Part shown: in pieces, positions 23,831-36,900 of the stretch
Layout of the letters: every line of letters begins with the position of its first letter
Position numbering within the stretch: the stretch's first letter is position 1
Assembly: GCA_001692895.1 (NCBI GenBank)
Contig: KV748202.1
Span: 1,240,001-1,304,000 of the forward strand
Origin: Cenococcum geophilum 1.58
Taxonomy: Eukaryota; Ascomycota; Dothideomycetes; Gloniales; Gloniaceae
Length of the DNA stretch: 64,000 nucleotides
Reading direction: 5' to 3'
Position numbers and translations under genes: made by a program
Notes under the pieces: generated by a model
Told to the model about the DNA's origin: nothing
Database searches by the model: none
What the model saw: the letters and a program-made list of their open reading frames with translations, nothing else

Positions 23831-24700
23831 ATGGCCTTCCGCGTAAACTCTATAAGCTTAACTAATTATAAACTTTAGAAATCTATTAAAGCTCTTAAAG
23901 CTAGCCGCTAGTATATAGTTTCTTTTTATCCAAGCCTTTAGATCTTTAAAAGTTGCCTTAATTGGATTCAAATCTGGCGAATATAGTAGTAAGAACTTAA
24001 GAATAATACCCGCCTGGTCGCAAAGCTTTTAAAGCCGCTTTAACTTATAAACAGATGCGTTATCTAGTATAATAATTAATCGCGGCCCTAGGTACGGTGT
24101 ATAATTAGGTAGAACTTTATATTCTATAAAAGCCTCAAAAAGCTTACTTGTAAAAGCTCCTTAAAAGATAATATAGTCTATATAGCCTTTAAGCGTTAAC
24201 GCCGGTAAGATACTCCACCGTTTAGATCTTTTATATGGCGTTAACACCTTATAGTCTGCACCAACTAACGCCTAGCCTCGTTTTCTATCACCAGTCCTCT
24301 TATTCAAAGCCGACTTATTAAGAAAGATAAGCTAGTTAGCGAGCTATTCTTTCTACCTACTCTGCCATATATAGCGGAGCGATGCGCTTTACTAAGCGGC
24401 ACGTTTAGAGACTACCTTTTGAGACTACTGAGCTGCCTTAAGAATACGGCAAATAGTGGTAATAGAGGCTTGGATGTTAAATTCGTTAAAGAGGAAGTCT
24501 TGCATCTCATTAAGATACGCGATAGGCCTCTCTTTAAGGTACTTAAGCAGTTGCTATAAGCGGGCAAGAACGTTAATAAAAAACTTAACACTATGCCAAG
24601 AATACTGACCTGCTTTTAATACTCCAAAAGAACGCCTGGTCTACCTAGTTTTACACTAGGTAGCGTGTATAGTTAGCCCTAAAGGTCCCAGTTCAATTAA
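23790..24700 (-). pseudogene. Tc1/mariner DDE transposase relic
   Basis: Minus-strand reading gives, in order, an N-terminal helix-turn-helix-like part (YLNEMQDFLFNEFNIQASI, TTICRILK), KRGWALVG-like text (KRG.ALVGADYKVLTPYKRS) and RWSILPALTLKGYIDYIIF. The catalytic-type motifs ILDNASVYK and LLYSPDLNPIKATF follow. This is the DDE_3 pattern of the IS630/Tc1 family, in which LDNAS carries the second Asp and SPDLNPIE the third acidic residue. Here the last position reads Lys instead of Glu. A frame change follows this motif before AYRVYAEGHFKRAGY. Several in-frame stops make it inactive. It would have cut at the TIRs and inserted at TA. Confidence 0.88.
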
Positions 24701-24937
24701 AGCTTATAGACGGTTATTTTTAATAGCCCTAAAGCAACCGCTATATTAGGTATGTACTTATTAAGATCTAAACAAAGCTTGATTTGGTTTATAACCTCAA
24801 TTAGAAGACAACGGCCCATTATAACGGCGTGGGCAGGTAGAAATAATTAAATACATCGATTTCTATGTAAAATTGGGTGGTGCGCGATGACCGGCTTTAC
24901 TCCGGCGCGAGTTCACAATATTTCGGCAACGATAGTA

Positions 24938-25249
24938 AGCGACATTTCCGCCCTTCAAAAAAAAATTAAAAATTTCCAAAAATCGATTAACGCTATAGAT
25001 AGCAGCAATATTGATCCGGCAATACTACCAATTCTCCCTATATACCACTGTATGTATATCTAACAGCTCTAGAAGTGGTAAGAAGGTAGGACGGATAAGG
25101 GGGTTAAAATTTAGAAAATTGGATTTTGCGGTTAAGCTGTTTAAAAGTTAGGAAACTAAAACAAATGCCGCATTCTCCGCTTACCTCCAAGCTAGTATAT
25201 AATTTCCTAATTAGGAAAAGTTATTTACGAGTAGTTACTGCTACCTCCG
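24938..25249. other. Helitron 3' UTR segment
   Basis: Lies between the Tc1/mariner right end and the end of the helicase gene. No ORF or structure was recognised apart from an A-run near 24.96 kb. It continues across the Tc1 insertion to 22003. Confidence 0.4.
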
Positions 25250-26573
25250 TGCAAAATCTTCTTATTATACCTCTTTGGTCTTACTTATAGATAACTAAAA
25301 TTATTCTATATTAAACCCACATTTAAATATAAGCCCTAAAAGCTTCTTAACTCGTGAGATTGCTATATAGGTTAGCCCAGCTGTCTTATCCTTTTCTTTA
25401 ATATCTAAAACCACCTGGTTAAGTATTAGGCCCTAGCTTTTATATACGGTAAGAGCAAAAGCTAAAGTAATTAGAAATTGACGCCGTAAGCAAAAGCCTT
25501 TTATACCCTCCTACTTATAAAGCACGGAAAATATAGGGACAACTTTCTTACTATCCTGTTAAGTAAATAGGGCAGGTTTGTTATACCCATCTACTATAAT
25601 TAGTAATAACTAAGGCTGATCCTTTTTAATATCCGCGTGTCCCTTTTATATAATATCTTTAACTATACTAGTAGTACCGTTTACTAAGCCTAGTTTAACC
25701 CAGATATTTTATATTAATATTACTTTTACGCTAATATATAGGGCTAAATTCTCTATAGTATCGCACTAATTAGAAGTAACTTTCCGTATACCTACACTAG
25801 TATTAACTAACTTAATAGCCACCACTAGCTGTAAAAGGTCGTAAAGCCGAATAGCGTTATACTTACCTATAGCAGCGCGTGTGCTATATAGCCGAATTAC
25901 GTTATTAAAGCCCGCAACCTTATTGGTAGATAGGCCCTACTTACACCTAGTTAAAAGAAGCTTCCAGGTTAAATTACTTATAGAATTACTACGTAGCTTT
26001 ATAAGGGCGGTCCTAAATATAGAGCTTTTAGTATTATTACCGCCCTACCATATAACTTAATCTAGGATAGCTGTTTGGTTAATCGCCTTATAGGCTCCCT
26101 TTTTATGGCTAGCGAGCTCTAATAGCCTAGTGAGTAGATTGCTATATAAGGCCGCCTAACCTATAGGGGGAAGCTAATGGAAATTGCCTACTAGCAAGAT
26201 GTTTAAGCCTCTAAAGTAGTTGTTATTACGCGTAGGGTAGATTTAACGGAGGCGGCGATTAATCTAGGCTAGATGTACTTGCCCGATTATAGATTTCTTG
26301 TTAAGGATAAGATAGTGAATATCCTTAAAAGCTTGTTGTAGAGGCGTAAGACTAGTAGTAGGTAATTTCTTAAAGGGGCGATTTACTGGCAACCTTAATA
26401 GTTTGTACGTAGTTCTACTGTTAATATTAAAGGCAGCTACTCTAGTAGGGGCGGCTCGAACTAATGGCGACGGCTTGCTATTAGATATAGCTATATTATA
26501 GAGCGTAGTAGACAGAATAGTAATAAAATGTAACTTGCCGGTTCCTACCTCTCCATTAATGTTAATTCGTTGT

Positions 26574-26592
26574 GGGGGGGGGGGGGGGGGGG
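26574..26592 (+). repeat. Poly-G run of 19
   Basis: Nineteen consecutive G on the plus strand (poly-C in the helicase sense strand), directly before the helicase Walker A. It would insert a proline run into the protein. Homopolymer length is prone to sequencing error. Confidence 0.9.
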
Positions 26593-29500
26593 CTAAGGCC
26601 CACTTAGATCTGCCTGTAGTGATTAACTATAATATTATAGATATGACGCTAACCTAGTTGTAAGGAGGACGGAGTTGCTGTTTAGGATAGGCGGCTCTAC
26701 GGTAGAGGCTGTAGTTGTGCTTCCTACTAATAAGTTCTCTTATTAAGCTGTGGGTACGTACCCTAATACGTACTTCAGTCGTAGATATAATTAAGCTCCC
26801 TATCACTAAGCCTGTTAGGATCCTTAATTTTAACTCCGTTAGTATTTTAAATGCGGGTATGTAGGGCCTTAAAGGACTGGTATAGCTCTAAGTCGTCTAT
26901 AAAATCGCCCTTAAACTTATTAATATTATTAGTAGTTTCGCGACCTTCCTCTAGTTTCTAATTATAGAAGTAGTTAGGTAGGTGCTAATGAGAGTTAATA
27001 TAAGCCTAATAGGAAGCTATATAATTAGGGGCCCCGAATCTATTAGTATAAGTAGCTACTTCCTTATACTCCCTCTATGGGTAATAAAGAATAAGCTTTA
27101 CACGGCAGAACTTAGGATACTACAGATGGGAATAATTGCCGTTATACTACGGAAAGTACGATATAACTTAAGGCCTTGCTCTTAGCTAACGCTTATAAGT
27201 AGAGTAATTAAAATAGAGTAGAAAATTAAGGAAAGTAATGTCCTCTACCTAATCTAGGCGGCGCTTATATTTCTTATAGTTAGACAGTCCGCACCCTCTT
27301 AGTTGCCTATTATTAAGCTTATATATAGCGCTTTAATTATCCTCCTAGCGGTAGTCTAAAGTTACTATATTTTTAGAGCCTTTGTAAAGGGGAATGTTAA
27401 GAAGTAAATGGTATACCTCCTGCGCTAATTAATCGCGTTTAGCAATAAGCTTGTTTATAAACTTAGCTATAACCAAACTAAAGGTATAAAGGCTATTGGC
27501 GTACGGCTATACTAATTGGAGTAACTCCTAGTAGGAAGTTAACTTCTTCTCTTCCTTGCTGCAATATTTGCCTATATAGTTAACTATTACTAATATGCTT
27601 GTAGCGGGTGACGTATTAATATTTGCTATCTACGCTAATATTATAGCTATATTGTAACTATTAAGAAGCTTATTGTTACACTATAGACAGAACGTCTAGT
27701 AATATGGATTTTAATCCTTTGATACAGTAGCCTTATTATAAGAGACTGTGGAAAATAGAAGCGGCATTCCTTTGCTCTAATAGAGCCTTTCTTTAATCTT
27801 AAGTAGTAAGATTCAGTGTAATTATGGTGCCGTTAAAATTGATTAAGGTAGGTAGTAAGAAGCTTACTAGTATTAAGCTGTTCTTTATAGCTTAGAGTAG
27901 AAGGATATTAGAGATCGGGAGGCCTAGATTGATTAGGATTAATTGCGGATATAAAAGTAGCCTAGTATTTAGTAAAAGCCGCCCTTAATTTAATAGCTGA
28001 CAGATCTAGCCTTGGGGCTGTTAAACTCCATAAGAAGCTATATATGTAGCCGCTACCTTATACCTACCACTTATATTAGGACTAAAAGTTAGTGCTATTA
28101 AATAGGCCTATAAGTACGTGCTTCCTAAATAGATTAAAGTGGCGATGCAGCTAGTAAGTAGCAATATGCGGATTATCGTTAAGATTTTAAGAAGCAATTT
28201 GGTAGCGCTAAGCCTTATTAGTAGCCTTATATTTGTTAAATAGAGGCATATAAGAGTGTAGATTATACTAATGTAGATTAGTAGCGCTAAGTGTAAAGAA
28301 TAGAGACCGCTTTTAATATTCTTAGTATAAGCCGTAAGCTTATTTCTCTTCTACCTCTAGTAAGGTCTAGTGCCCTTAAGGCTCCGTATATGCTGTACAA
28401 TCTTATTTAGTAACTGGCTACCCCTATTGCCATTTATAAGATTACTAAGCTTATTTAAAGATAGACTATTTTTATCTAATCGGCCGTAAAGGAAGCGGGT
28501 GGCGTTAAGGGCTTGCTCTTTTATAATCCGATTAAACACATAGTAGCGAAATAAGGGGTGGCGGCTAAACCGATCGTCTTAATACTTAAGCATATGCTTA
28601 GCGTACGCAGCTAGGGTAACCGTACGGCTTTGTGGCATATTAAAATTGGCTTTACTATAAGGAAATAGAGTAAGAAAGGCGCCGCGCATAATGAAACTAG
28701 CTAATTGCTTAGAGAGAGGTGTCTATCGTATAGTAGGAACTTCTAGGCCCGCTTGTAGGTCTTGTTAGTATTAAACCTTACGACCTAAAAGCTCCAATTT
28801 ACTAAGGTTAGGTATTAGATTAGGAACCAAAGTATCCAATATATTGTTATTAAATTCGCCGTCTAGTATATTACTGCTAAGCTTGGTAGGCAGAGAATTA
28901 ATAGTAAGAGGACGTTATACAGGAATAGTAGGGTAAGCTATTGGGCCACTAGAGTCAGACTCTAACTTATTAATATAGGGTAGCTAATCTAATATAGAGC
29001 TATTTTTAGGTAAGCTGGTAAGCCGGGTGCTATATATTTTAACGTCGCGATAATTAGGATAATTAATCTTTAGAAAGTAAAGCTACTATACTATAGCAGA
29101 GCGCCTTATAGTATACCGCTTAGTAAACCGCCGACTTAGGTATTTGCTACCCTCTACTACCGTAGGCCTTACGACCAGTATATTAAGTTTAGTAGGTAGC
29201 CGTAGTAGCTACCTTTAAGTCTTTAGTATGTTTTGGCCAAAGCAGTAAACGTAGCTAGTATAGCGATGTTGCTGGCCGCGTATACGCACGACTTGTAAAT
29301 AAACGTATATGCGCGCAATCAGAAGCTCCTCTACCGCGGTAAGTATAGGTAGGAAGTTAGGAACAGGCCCTAGATTAAGCCCATTGCTTTCACTAAATAG
29401 GGGAGAAAGGGTTAAATCTTTAAGTTTATTGGCGTCCTTAATGTAGGCTTTATATATACCTATATTGTCACCCTCCGTAGCTAGGCCTATTTAAAACCAC

Positions 29501-29613
29501 CGCTCCTTATAACAACTGCACGTCTCTATATATTTAGCCTGTAGTATACTCCTAAACTTCTTAATTCGCTCCTAATTAACAGCCAAAACGGGTAGTGGTG
29601 TAGCCGTAGTTAG

Positions 29614-29706
29614 AGCTTACCGCGAGGGAGCTTACCGCGAGGGAGCTTATCGCGAGGGAGCTTGCTGTAAGGGAGCTTGCCGCAAGGGAGCTTGCCGCAA
29701 GGAAGG
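29614..29706 (-). repeat. 15-bp tandem repeat in Helitron 5' coding part
   Basis: Six units of TTACCGCGAGGGAGC type. The unit is a multiple of three and would encode a five-residue LPRGK-like repeat on the minus strand. Changes between units are CG-to-TG/CA transitions. Confidence 0.88.
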
Positions 29707-30419
29707 TGGTATTAGTGGTAGAGTTGGTATTAGAGGTAGGGTAGGTATTAATAGTAGAGTAGGCATAGGAGCTAGTTCCAGCAAGGACGCATTTAGGCCA
29801 TTTAGAGTGCCTCTTCTACTGTATGGAGCTTTATCTATAGTATATAGCGGAGGAGTAGGCGAGTAAGCTTCACCCCGCCGTTAAGCCATTTTAGGGGTAT
29901 CTTGACTGTTCTGGCCGCGAGGCAGGAAGGTGTTCTCGGTATCGTTTTCAGGTGGAGTACCGTGTTTTAGCGCGTGACGATCGCCCTCGCGTAACGATCG
30001 CTCGCATAAAATTTTAATTATTTTTATCTCTACCAATATAGCTCTAATTAAGGCCATATTAGATTTATTAGAATCGCTAAAGCCTAAAGAATCTTATAAT
30101 TATACTAAAATATTTAAATAAGTAGAAATTTAAGCTACCTTTTATATAGTATTATCTCTTATATAGGGTTTCCTACTTTTTATACTACTTATAACTTAAT
30201 AACCTCCTAATAAAATTCTATAAAAATTTAAATATAACCTATTAACTATTAAAACTATAATTTTATAATAAAAGAATTTAAAATATAGTAATATATTTAT
30301 ATTAAATTTAGGCTTAACAATATAGTATTTTATTATAAATTAGATCTATTATTATTATTACTAATAACTTTATTATATATATATATTTTATATATTATAT
30401 ATATATATATATATAAGTA

Positions 30420-33400
30420 CTATAGATATCTGGGGCCTTAAGCTAGCTACCCCCCTAGGAGCAATTATATGGTAACGAGGCACCGCCAGAAGTACAATTG
30501 ACCTCATATTTATGGACGAAGGCCTATACTAAAGACTTGAAAGATGCAACCCCAAAGAAGAATGGGCACTCACCCTAGACTATATCCCTATCTAGATATA
30601 GCTAGACCTAGATACTAAAGCGCAACTAAATAGAAAAAGATACGCAATAAGGAAGCTTAAGACAAATAGTTTCCTTAATGCAGTTAAACAACAACTCTAA
30701 GACCTAAAAGAAATCCACCCAATACTAAACAAGCGAGGCTTATTAGCCACCCCCAAGGAAATCAACTAAAGACTAGAAAGGATCTAGGCAGCAATTAAAA
30801 ATAGGCTAGAAGAGCACTGCCCGATCTTAAAACCGGGCCCCTATACGCGATACGCATGGTCTATACAATACGCAGTTCTAGTTGCCAGCTAACGATAAGC
30901 AAGAAGGAAATATATAAGTAGCCACAACCCTAAAGACAAGAGATGATACAAAGACACAAGAAACTAGCTAAAAAATACCCTAAAAAAAGAAGTAAGGAAT
31001 AACTAGAGACGGTTTATAAACAAGCATACTTTTAACCTAAGCCTCCCCTATAATAAGGGCCTTTGGGCTATAGCAAAATAGGTAAAGAAAAAGGCAGGGC
31101 GCCTAGTAGAAAACTTACACCTACTACCCCTACGAAGAGCAGGAGAATTACAGGCTATAAATAACAATAATAAGAAGGCAAAGATCCTTATAGAAAGGTT
31201 CTTCCCCTAACTAGCTCTAGTAGACCTTAGTAATATTACGGGCGAAACACTAGTAACTCGCCTGCGGGTTAACAGCGACATAATAATAGAGGAAATGGCT
31301 AGAACTATTAGCCGCCTTTTAAATAATATAGCACTAGGATTAGATAGGATTCCAAATAAGGCCCTAAAAACCTATGGGCCACTTATAGCACCTTGGCTTA
31401 TAGATATAGCTAGAGCATACTTTACTATAGGCTACTACCTATAACTCGGAAGATTTATAACAACAGTTATCCTATAAAAAGAAGGTAAAGCAGATTACTT
31501 AATCCTAGGAAGCTACCGCCCTATTACCTTAGAAAACACCCTTAGTAAGATCTTAAAAAGGGTAATAGCAGAATACATAGCAGACATAGTAGAGGAACAC
31601 GCCCTACTACTATAAAGCTAAATAGGGGCAAGAAAGAACCGCTTAACACTATTAGCACTTACGCTACTCGCTACCACCATTAAATCTGCATAGGCGATAC
31701 GAAAGGACTTTGTAGTATTAATGCTTAGCCTAGATATTAGTAGTGCCTATAACAATATACCCTATAAGCGTCTCCTATATATCCTTAGGGTAAAGGGCTT
31801 CTTAGAATGGATTATATAATTTGTCTAAGGGTTTATAGGCTAGAAAGAAATATTACTAGTCTTTAGTGGATACCAGAGCCCCCCTATTGCAGTTACAACA
31901 GGAATACTATAAGGATTACCCCTCTTGCCTATACTCTTCCTTTTCTTTATAAGCAACCTGCTTAACTCCTTTAAGGAAAAGGCGACCTAGGGGATAGGCT
32001 TTGTTAATGATACAAACCTAATTATATACGGGCCAATAGCCGCAGAGAATTGCAGAACACTAGAGAAAGCCTATAACACTTATATAGAATAGGCAAAACG
32101 TTATAGAGTTTAATTCTTACTAGAGAAATACCAGCTAATCTATTTTATAAGAAAACGCAACTAATCTGCAGATCTCTAGCATATAATTCGCATTTAAGGC
32201 TTTAGGGGTTAACTAGTTTAGGGCCTAAGGGTATTAGGAGTATAGGTAGATAGTAAGCTTTAGTGGAGCGTATATGCGGTATAAGCGGCCTGTAAAGGCC
32301 AAGCACAGTTTATCGCTTTATCTAGGATTGTTAATTCTATATGGGGTCTATACTTCTAGAGGTTACGCCTACTATATATAGTAGTTGTCCGGCCAACCAT
32401 AATATATAGATTTAGTATTTAGGCCATTAGAGAAACTAAGAAGGGCCTCCCTAAATTACTCCTTAAACTACTTTAAAAGGTCTAGACAGCCTGCCTTTAA
32501 AGTATTATAGGCGGGTATAAGCAAACGGCTATAGTACTGCTTAAGAAGGAATCCAATATTCCCCCCCTATAGTTATATATTAAAGCTGCTATAATATAAA
32601 GGATGTAAAATAAACGCAACTTTAATATTATAAAGTATATTAAGATACGCCTAAGTAAACTATAGAGGGACTTTAGGGTGCCCCGTAGGAGAATAAACCA
32701 ACAACCCTAAAGTAGGGAAGAGATATTAGAGAAATAGGTAAAGAAAGTAGAAGAAGAATAGTGCCGCTTTAGGGCCTAGGCCTATATAGAGGAGAAAGGG
32801 AGATGTGTAAGAGGTTAGTAAAGACAATAGTAAGACAGAGAAAGGAGTTAAAGTAGAACACGTAAGAACGTTAGGAAACTATCTACCGTAATATAATACT
32901 GGTTAGACTAACGCTAAAGAGGTAAATAGGAGTTAAAGGTACAGAGGCTAACTTAGGCAAGACGAACCTAAGCTATAGTATAGTTAACGCTATAGGGGGT
33001 AAATACCTAAGGGCTTTAAGAAGGCCTAATAAAGGCAGAAAATATAATAGCAATACTTTTAAGAATAGGAATAATAGGACTAAAAGATTAGCTTTACTAG
33101 GTAGGTGTCTTAGTAGGTAGCCTAAGATGCAAATATGGCTAGCCAAGACAGACACCAAAACACGTAATACTGCTATGCCCCCTACGCACCAATTAAGAAA
33201 TAATACTCTTAACAGCTAGCATAGAGAACTATAATACACTACTCTTAATATAAAAAGGCCTTAAGGCGGTTACCTAGTGGCTTATTAGTTAAAATGTGCT
33301 AAATTAGTTCTAGGTTGTAAGGGAAATGGTAATAGAAGGCAAGGGGGCGAGCAGTAGGTGCCCCCTAGTAACTCTACAGTAGTAGAGTAATAGTTTATAA

Positions 33401-33638
33401 TACTAGCGCGTCCGTAGGCTTGTTACGGCAGCAGTGGTTCCTAAGAAGGTCAAATAGTAAGGTAGTAGAGCACTATAGGCGACTCGCAGGCGCTAAGTAG
33501 GCGAGTCCTAAAAGGCGGGGAGATGGATTACGGGGTTTTCTTATTTTTCTTAAATAGAGTTTTCTCCCTATATGTAAATAAGGAGTAGTCCGCATAGGCC
33601 CAATAGGGATCCGAATCGGACGTTAAGTAATGAATTAT
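30420..33638 (+). mobile_element. LINE-1 copy (Tad1-like), 5'-truncated
   Basis: Flanked by a 14-bp target duplication TATATATATAAGTA (30406-30419 and 33639-33652). Plus-strand read-through starts in the tail of an apurinic-type endonuclease domain (DLTF-like text), then KRYAIRKL.TNSFLNAV and the reverse transcriptase: GLDRIPNKALKTYGPL, SYRPITLENTLSKILKRV, LSLDISSAYNNIPYKRLL, TTGIL.GLPLLPILFLFF. GFVNDTNLIIYG at about 31.99-32.02 kb has Asn in place of the first catalytic Asp. A 3' part of about 400 bp (33.24-33.64 kb) is non-coding. ORF1 and most of the endonuclease are absent, typical of incomplete target-primed reverse transcription. RIP stops throughout. Confidence 0.9.
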
Positions 33639-33979
33639 TATATATATAAGTAAGTTTTTTAGTAACTATTAAATATATTTAATATATTATTATAATATAC
33701 TTTATAAGCAAGTTGTTTACTTTTTTTCTTACTAAAACTATAAAGTAGTATCTTAATAATGGCTTAATAATAAATTCCAAAAATTTATAATTAAGCTTTT
33801 ATATACTATTATATTACCCTATAGGAATTTAGGAGTAAAGTATATAGTAGTTATTAAGATTAAGTTATTTAGCCTAAATTTATAGGTTAAAATATACTAT
33901 AAGATATAATATTTTTAAAACTAAAATATATATTACTCCTAAATTTCTATAGGGTAATATAATAGTATATAAAAGCTTA

Positions 33980-36900
33980 TAAGGAACACCAAAAGCGAGA
34001 TCCGACCCATACTGTCCTATAGGGGTTCCCTTCCGTCTTATCTTGTCCGCACAGTTAAGCTAAGAGTAAGGATCTTGTTTGTTACTGATGCAGCGGCGTT
34101 ATATCGTGGCTAGAGGGCGCTTTCGAATGCTTAGTCCTTGACGCCATTAGAATAGCAGAGTTTTCGTAGGTCTTGGCGTGCTAAGACCTAAATATTACCA
34201 AAGACAACTATAAACAGAGGAATAGTTTTAAAAACTACCTGACGTTTCTTTACTTAGGCTACCGATCTAGGGCCACAAGCCAGCGCTTGTATTTGCTGGC
34301 AGAAGCGATAGGTCTAAGGGGATGATAGGGCACTTCTGTACTTATTCCGCTCTAAGACTACTATAGCAGCGAGGGCATAGGAAGAATCTCGACACCGTTA
34401 ACCGCATTGGACAACGTTAATCCTCTATTGATATTGGCGGCGTTAATCCTTACGCTTTTTTAACGGCGTTGGTTAGTTAGGCGCAGGCCTTAGACTTAGG
34501 GGCGACTTAGATCGGTCGCAAGGTGCAGGCCTTAGACTCTCTAGCGACTTAGTTAGCCTAGTAGGCCTTAAACTTAGAGAAGAGCTAGGAATAAACCTAG
34601 TAGAGGTAAAGGAACGGATAAAGATGGATAGGTGTTAGTTAAGGCGTAAGGACAATAAGTTTGGTTAGTGGACGGCTAAGGGACGATAGCTGCGCGGAGT
34701 CGAGTTATTATGGGCCCACGTTTATAAGATATGGTCGGCCTATAGTTGCAAGAGCGTTATAGGTAACGCGAAGCAGTCGGTAACGGCTATGGGGCGTAGT
34801 ATATAATGGTAACGACGGACGACTTTAGGAACCTTACCCCTTTGCTAGGCTCTAACTCCTAGTAGACCTATCTTAGAGGAAGGATTAACACCTTGTTGAC
34901 GACACTGTCTGTATAGCCTAAAAGAACAGACGCGCGTGTTGGTCTACCTAGGCAGGGGCAGGCTGTAAGGATAGGCTTATGGAGCAAATCAGGTGCATAT
35001 AGGCAGTAGTTAGTTTTAGCCGGCTAGCTGCTGTGGAAGCAGATAGGCGTTTGAGGGGCGTCCGAAGTGGAAAACTATGGTAGAGGGCCCTGGCAGGAGG
35101 GCCTCCGCAACTCTACTTTGTATATAACTCTTGTAGCTCTGCAATGCAAATATATTCTAGCCGGCGAGAGGCTAATAAGCTATGGAGACACACTGTTAAG
35201 AAGCTAACAAACGACCCTAAGGGAGTGTGGAGGTTAGTAAAATGGGCGCGTATAGCGGATGGGAAGCCGAAGGCCCTACTATAGTTCCCTCCTATTAGTA
35301 GACCAGGAGAAGAGACCCTATACTATAATAATGAGGAGAAGGCCGCTATCCTTGCAGAGCATTTTTTCCTGCTGCCTATAGAGGTAGACCTTAGTAATAT
35401 ACCGGGTTTTATATACTTAGAGCCGAGAACGGCAAAGGAAGAAGTTAAGGAGGAGGACATTATTGCGGCCCTAAAGGGGCTTGCCCCTAATAAGGCCCTA
35501 GGCCTAAAGAAGATTACTAATTAATTTCTTAAGATGTATGGAGAGCAGCTAGCCCTAGTACTAGCCAAGCTCTTTAGCAGCTGTATAGTAATTAAATACC
35601 ACCCAAAACCGTTTAAAGACTCTATTATAGTAGTCCTCTAGAAACCGTAGAAGCCGTTCTACTCTACGGCAAAGGCCTACCGGCCAATTGCGCTACTTAA
35701 CACTATTAGGAAGCTACTTAAGAGAATAGTAGCCGGCAGGTTATTTAGAATTACGGAAGAGATGGGTATACTACCGGCTAGCCAGATAGGAGCAAGGCTG
35801 GGGCGCTTAACACAGATAGCGCTAGAACTACTAACTTAATAGGTATATATAGTATAGAGGAGCAACCTAAACCTAGTAGTATTACTACTTAGCCTTAATA
35901 TTTCTGGGGCTTTTAACTAAGTCTCCTATAAAAGAATAATCTATAATATAAAAGCCTAAGCCGTGCCCTACTAGATAGTAGAGTTTATAAAGTCCTTCCT
36001 TAATAACCGAATAACGAGGCTCTTAATTGGAGGATATATGGCGCAAATAATATAGACAAACACTGGCATACCCCAAGGCTTAGCGCTATCGCCGATCTTA
36101 TTCCTTTTCTTTACTTACACGCTCCTGCCGGAGCTATAAGGGGGCACTACTATAGCGTTTAGGTTCGTTAATAACTCTAATATACTAACGTATAGTAAAA
36201 CCACGGAGGAGAACTATAGAGCCCTAGAAAGGGCGCACAAAATATATATAAAGTGGGCACGCCGGCACGGAGTAGTATTCGCCTTAGAAAAGTACCACCT
36301 TATCCATTTTATAAGAAGCCATAAGAAGTTTAATATAAAGGCCACAGTTAATATACGTGGATTTACGGAAGGCCTAGTTAGCAACCTACGCGTGCTAGGG
36401 GTACAGGTCAACTTAAAGCTTAAATAGGGATCATATATTAACATTATTAAGACAAAGACGGTTACGCAAATAGCCGCACTAACTCGGCTCATAGCCTCCA
36501 TATAGGGCGCCTCCTTTTAGAAGGCGCGGACGATATACTCCGCCGTAGTCCGGCTAGTAATCTTATATAAATATAGCACCTGGTACTCGCTACCGGAGTG
36601 GGCGAAGCCTAAGGAGATAAGTAAAGCTAAGCTACGCCAACTAGGCATAGCGTAGAACCTATACCTCCGTATTATTATGGGGGCGTATAAATTAATACTA
36701 ATAGTAGTGCTAGAGTATAAGACGGGGTTTCCGCCGCTTTAGATATACCTAAAGGAGCTAGCTATAGCTTACACGGAGAGAATACGGAAGGGGTAGGTAA
36801 AAGAATATATTAAGAGGGAGTATAATATTATATAAACCATAATAGCCTACTAGATCTAGCCTAGAATAAGGCCACTAATACGGCCCACTAGAAGGGATAA

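Larger units (their letters stand above)
22006..24935 (-). mobile_element. Tc1/mariner element with ~95-bp TIRs
   Basis: Inverted termini of about 95 bp start CTATCGTTGCCGAAATAT at 22006 and, reversed, end at 24935. They differ at only a few C/T positions and share the core CTCGCGCCGGAGTAAAGCCG. Each end is flanked by TA (22004-22005 and 24936-24937), the target duplication of the IS630/Tc1/mariner superfamily. Inside are a minus-strand DDE transposase relic and a plus-strand acidic passenger ORF, arranged convergently. The size, 2,930 bp, is larger than a simple single-gene Tc1 element. Confidence 0.9.
25250..29880 (-). pseudogene. Helitron Rep/PIF1-like helicase, RIP-decayed
   Basis: Read on the minus strand past stops, a Helitron protein is recognisable from end to end. 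Near 29.0-29.26 kb lies a DUF6570-like zone (RYTSYVYCFGQNILKT, RSAIV..LYFLKINYPNYRD). The Helitron-like N-terminal domain spans about 28.55-27.8 kb (FNRIIKEQALNATRFLYGR, NGNRGSQLLNKIVQHIRSLK, FFTLSATNLH, MPLFNKYKA). The PIF1 helicase starts with a Walker A, NGEVGTGK, near 26.54 kb. A Walker-B-type segment, LLVGNFH.LPPI, lies near 26.18 kb, with Asn where Asp is expected. The C-terminal GLTYIAISRVKKLLG motif lies near 25.35 kb. Rep nicks DNA and the helicase unwinds it during rolling-circle transposition. The 5' end probably extends past the foldback insertion into 45053-45250. Confidence 0.88.
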
